From Stentor coeruleus (Eukaryota; Ciliophora; Heterotrichea; Heterotrichida; Stentoridae): a stretch of DNA of 64,000 nt. The notes beneath the pieces were generated by a model. The model was not told where the DNA came from. It did no database searches and was given only the letters and a program-made list of their open reading frames with translations. The translations under genes and the position numbers were made by a program. This document shows positions 62,023 through 64,000 of the stretch, piece after piece. The stretch lies in NCBI GenBank assembly GCA_001970955.1, contig MPUH01000308.1, forward strand, positions 1 to 64,000, given 5' to 3'. The stretch's first letter is position 1. Each line of letters begins with the position of its first letter.

Positions 62023-62763
62023 ATGGATAGTGATAAAAGAAAGACAAAACTTTGGAAGTGTGAGGTAAACTTCATGTAGGAAGATCAAATTCTAAGAAAC
62101 TTAGTGAAGCAATATGGCTCTAAGCGCTGGACCATGATTTCTAATGAGCTGAATAAGGCATTTGGCATTAAAAGGACTCCAAAACAATGCAGGGATCGAT
62201 GGTTTAATAACCTTTGCCAGCACGGAAAAGCAGCTCCGTTCACTGATTCAGATATAACAATTATTATAGAATATTTAAACAAGTACGGAAATCAGTGGTC
62301 GAAAATTGCTAAGCACCTTCCTGGACAGACAGAGAACAGTATAAAAAACTACATGTATGCTACTGTTAGAAGAAATCTTAGGAAATTTAATAGAAACAAA
62401 CTCGAAACGGAAAAAATAGTTTTCAATTCTTTTACTATATTAAATAACCCTGAGATTCGAAAAATTTTAACTGCTAACAAACGAGTTAAAAAAGCAGAAT
62501 TTGATAAAATGTTTCTTTCATCAGAAGCTTTGAAAATAGCAAATTATGGAGCTATTAGAAAAGAGGAGGTTATAGAAAATAATATAAAATTTGAAGAAGC
62601 AAGCGAACTGTACGAATGCTTTTTAGTAAACGAAGAGAATTTTGTATGGAAAACCGAACCGGAGAACTTAAGTAGTGATATAGTATCTTACTCATCGTTA
62701 GAAAACGAATATTTAGGAAAACTTCCTGATTACTCGCCTATGGTAGACTTTGAGTATCATTAA
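62023..62763 (+). CDS. Two-repeat Myb DNA-binding protein (two exons, 15-nt intron)
   Basis: 241 residues: 62023-62064 joined to 62080-62763. The 15-nt GTAAACTTCATGTAG at 62065-62079 removes an in-frame TAG and completes the first repeat as LWKCEEDQILRNLVKQYGSK. Repeat one then continues RTPKQCRDRWFNNL, and repeat two is FTDSDITIIIEYLNKYGNQW with NSIKNYMYATVRR, each with regularly spaced tryptophans or hydrophobic substitutes. This matches R2R3 Myb factors and CDC5/Myb-type nuclear proteins that bind DNA. The C-terminal 120 residues are acidic, possibly an activation region. Confidence 0.92.
62065..62079 (+). other. 15-nt spliceosomal intron
   Basis: GTAAACTTCATGTAG between GAG and GAA. Splicing joins KCE to EDQ and makes the expected W-x-x-EED start of a Myb repeat; unspliced, the frame ends at TAG. 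Confidence 0.92.
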
Positions 62764-64000
62764 ATAATTTTCAGTTTCTTTAGAAATGGTTAATGTAATA
62801 CCTTATACCGAGTATAGATTATCAGCTTATTTGATTAAAGTTAATTCTTTTTAATAGATGTTATAATATCAAGGATACAGTCTTTAAATTTCAAAATAAA
62901 TTGGCAGAAGCTGTGTTTTTTATCTTACCCTCATCGTCATAAATCTTGTAATTTATAACTTAGCTTCGATGATAAAACACTTATTTTAAGGATTTCCGTA
63001 TTTTTTATAAGTTTATAAAAAATATCGTTGAGAATCTCGCATATCTATTATCCAATATTCTCATCTAAAAATCTACCTTGAAATTTCATACTGAATTGAT
63101 TTAAATCTAAATTTGGAATCTCCATTGATTTGCTTTGAAACAAATGATTCTCAAATGCAAGTTACAGTTAAAATTCAAAGCTTTTTATAATCTTCAGTGA
63201 CAAAAATTAGGAAATCTATTTATTCATGCTCAAGAATGAAAATATCTTATCTCCAAAGATTCATGAGTATTTCTTTACTATTTATATTGCATACTTCTTT
63301 AATAATTTACATTGTTTTTTTTTGTCTCAGGCCTAGAAGACCTTCAGCCCTTTTTATGGACTCCATTAAATATATGAACAAATTTTAGCTTCGTACTCAT
63401 TGTATGTATAAATTCATACCTTCAGAACTAATAAGCATAATCGGCCTCCAGAACGAAAAAATATCCATAAATTGTTAAATTTTCCACTTATTTTGTTTTT
63501 TCCTTTTTAGAGAATCTGTTGAGAGTAATTTTAAGAACCTAGTTGTGTGTATGAGTTTATAGATAAAATTAGATAGGCATACTGAGAATTATGATTCAAT
63601 CACCTTTAAAACTTTGAAAAACATTTTTTGGGAATTTTAATTCAATAACATGAATATGAATGCATTCAAAAACTTATACTTCATGATGGAAAATACTTAA
63701 TTTGTAGCATGAAAGCTAGATAATATAAAAATTAGATAAATTCAGAAAGTGTTATAATTTATACTTTAATTAAATACAAATTGCATACTACACAATCTTT
63801 AGATTTTTTAAGGTAATAATACCTAAAGAAAACCATACAATATCTAATATGAAAATTAAAGCCAAATATAATAGAATACTTATAATATCAACAATTCAAC
63901 TATAACTTGTGAATAATTTCACTAGAGTTGTGATATTTGAAATTAAAGTATAAACTTTTTTTGTCTGTGGAATTCTAACTTTACCATAATTTTTGATTGG
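62764..64000. other. Gene-poor end of window
   Basis: 1.24 kb of AT-rich DNA. Small frames such as 63197-63388 lack an ATG start of good context and recognisable content. No RNA gene, repeat or telomere seen. Confidence 0.4.

Noticed and set aside
1-64000. Alternative genetic code for the whole window (TGA=Trp as in Blepharisma, or TAA/TAG=Gln)
   Set aside because: Intact genes end with TAA, TAG (Rab8, PACRG) and TGA (EF-hand gene), and conserved domains contain none of them in frame except within 15-nt introns.
1-64000. CRISPR arrays, rRNA genes, telomeres, or retroviral or Polinton-like elements
   Set aside because: I saw no spaced repeats, rRNA sequence, terminal telomere repeat, reverse transcriptase, integrase or capsid motifs.

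Overview
The window is AT-rich nuclear DNA from a heterotrich ciliate, most likely the macronuclear genome of Stentor or a close relative. Three points support this. (1) Genes are small, dense and almost intronless. (2) The only introns I can prove are exactly 15 nt (GTA...TAG); they interrupt an EF-hand gene, a cytosolic carboxypeptidase and a Myb gene. Such miniature introns are known from Stentor and Blepharisma. (3) TAA, TAG and TGA all end genes, so the code is standard, as in Stentor and unlike Blepharisma or the TAA/TAG=Gln ciliates. PACRG, NEK kinase, CFAP97, a tubulin carboxypeptidase and myristoylated PP2C and MORN proteins fit a ciliated cell.

Layout. 0-6 kb: NEK kinase, EF-hand/coiled-coil protein, a papain-family protease with Ser in place of the catalytic Cys, a small basic protein. 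6-13.7 kb: a giant BEACH-WD40 protein. 13.7-15.3 kb: a tandem array of three isoleucine-box tRNA genes in repeated units, with a captured scrap of the neighbouring SMC3 gene. 15.5-19.7 kb: SMC3 and VPS29, tail to tail 14 nt apart. 20-28.6 kb: a small unknown gene, a secreted SET-domain protein, Rab8-like GTPase, mitochondrial Lon, a 5'-truncated SIAH-like remnant, PACRG. 28.8-38.3 kb: a MORN protein and a run of small ciliate-specific, disordered or coiled-coil proteins. 38.6-41.3 kb: PP2C phosphatase and an SH3/coiled-coil protein. 41.3-45.4 kb: a gene-poor zone with two decayed serine carboxypeptidase copies. 45.4-53 kb, minus strand: coiled-coil protein, tubulin deglutamylase-type carboxypeptidase, PEX11, a second secreted SET protein and a CFAP97-type protein. 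53-59 kb: membrane RBR ubiquitin ligase and a 1488-residue disordered protein with a DUF4378-like end. 59-64 kb: two small unknown genes and a two-repeat Myb protein, then sparse DNA.

There is no operon logic. The shared themes are membrane traffic (Rab8, VPS29, BEACH), cilia and cytoskeleton (PACRG, NEK, CCP, CFAP97) and organelles (Lon, PEX11).

Two whole-window features stand out. First, a transcription-oriented base skew: the coding strand is almost G-free for about 150-300 nt before start codons and becomes strongly G-rich and C-poor towards gene ends, on both strands. Second, seven single-N positions are each flanked by an exact or near-exact 40-69 nt direct duplication. They look like unmerged contig overlaps, and they break or lengthen the Lon, cathepsin, BEACH and SMC3 reading frames artificially.
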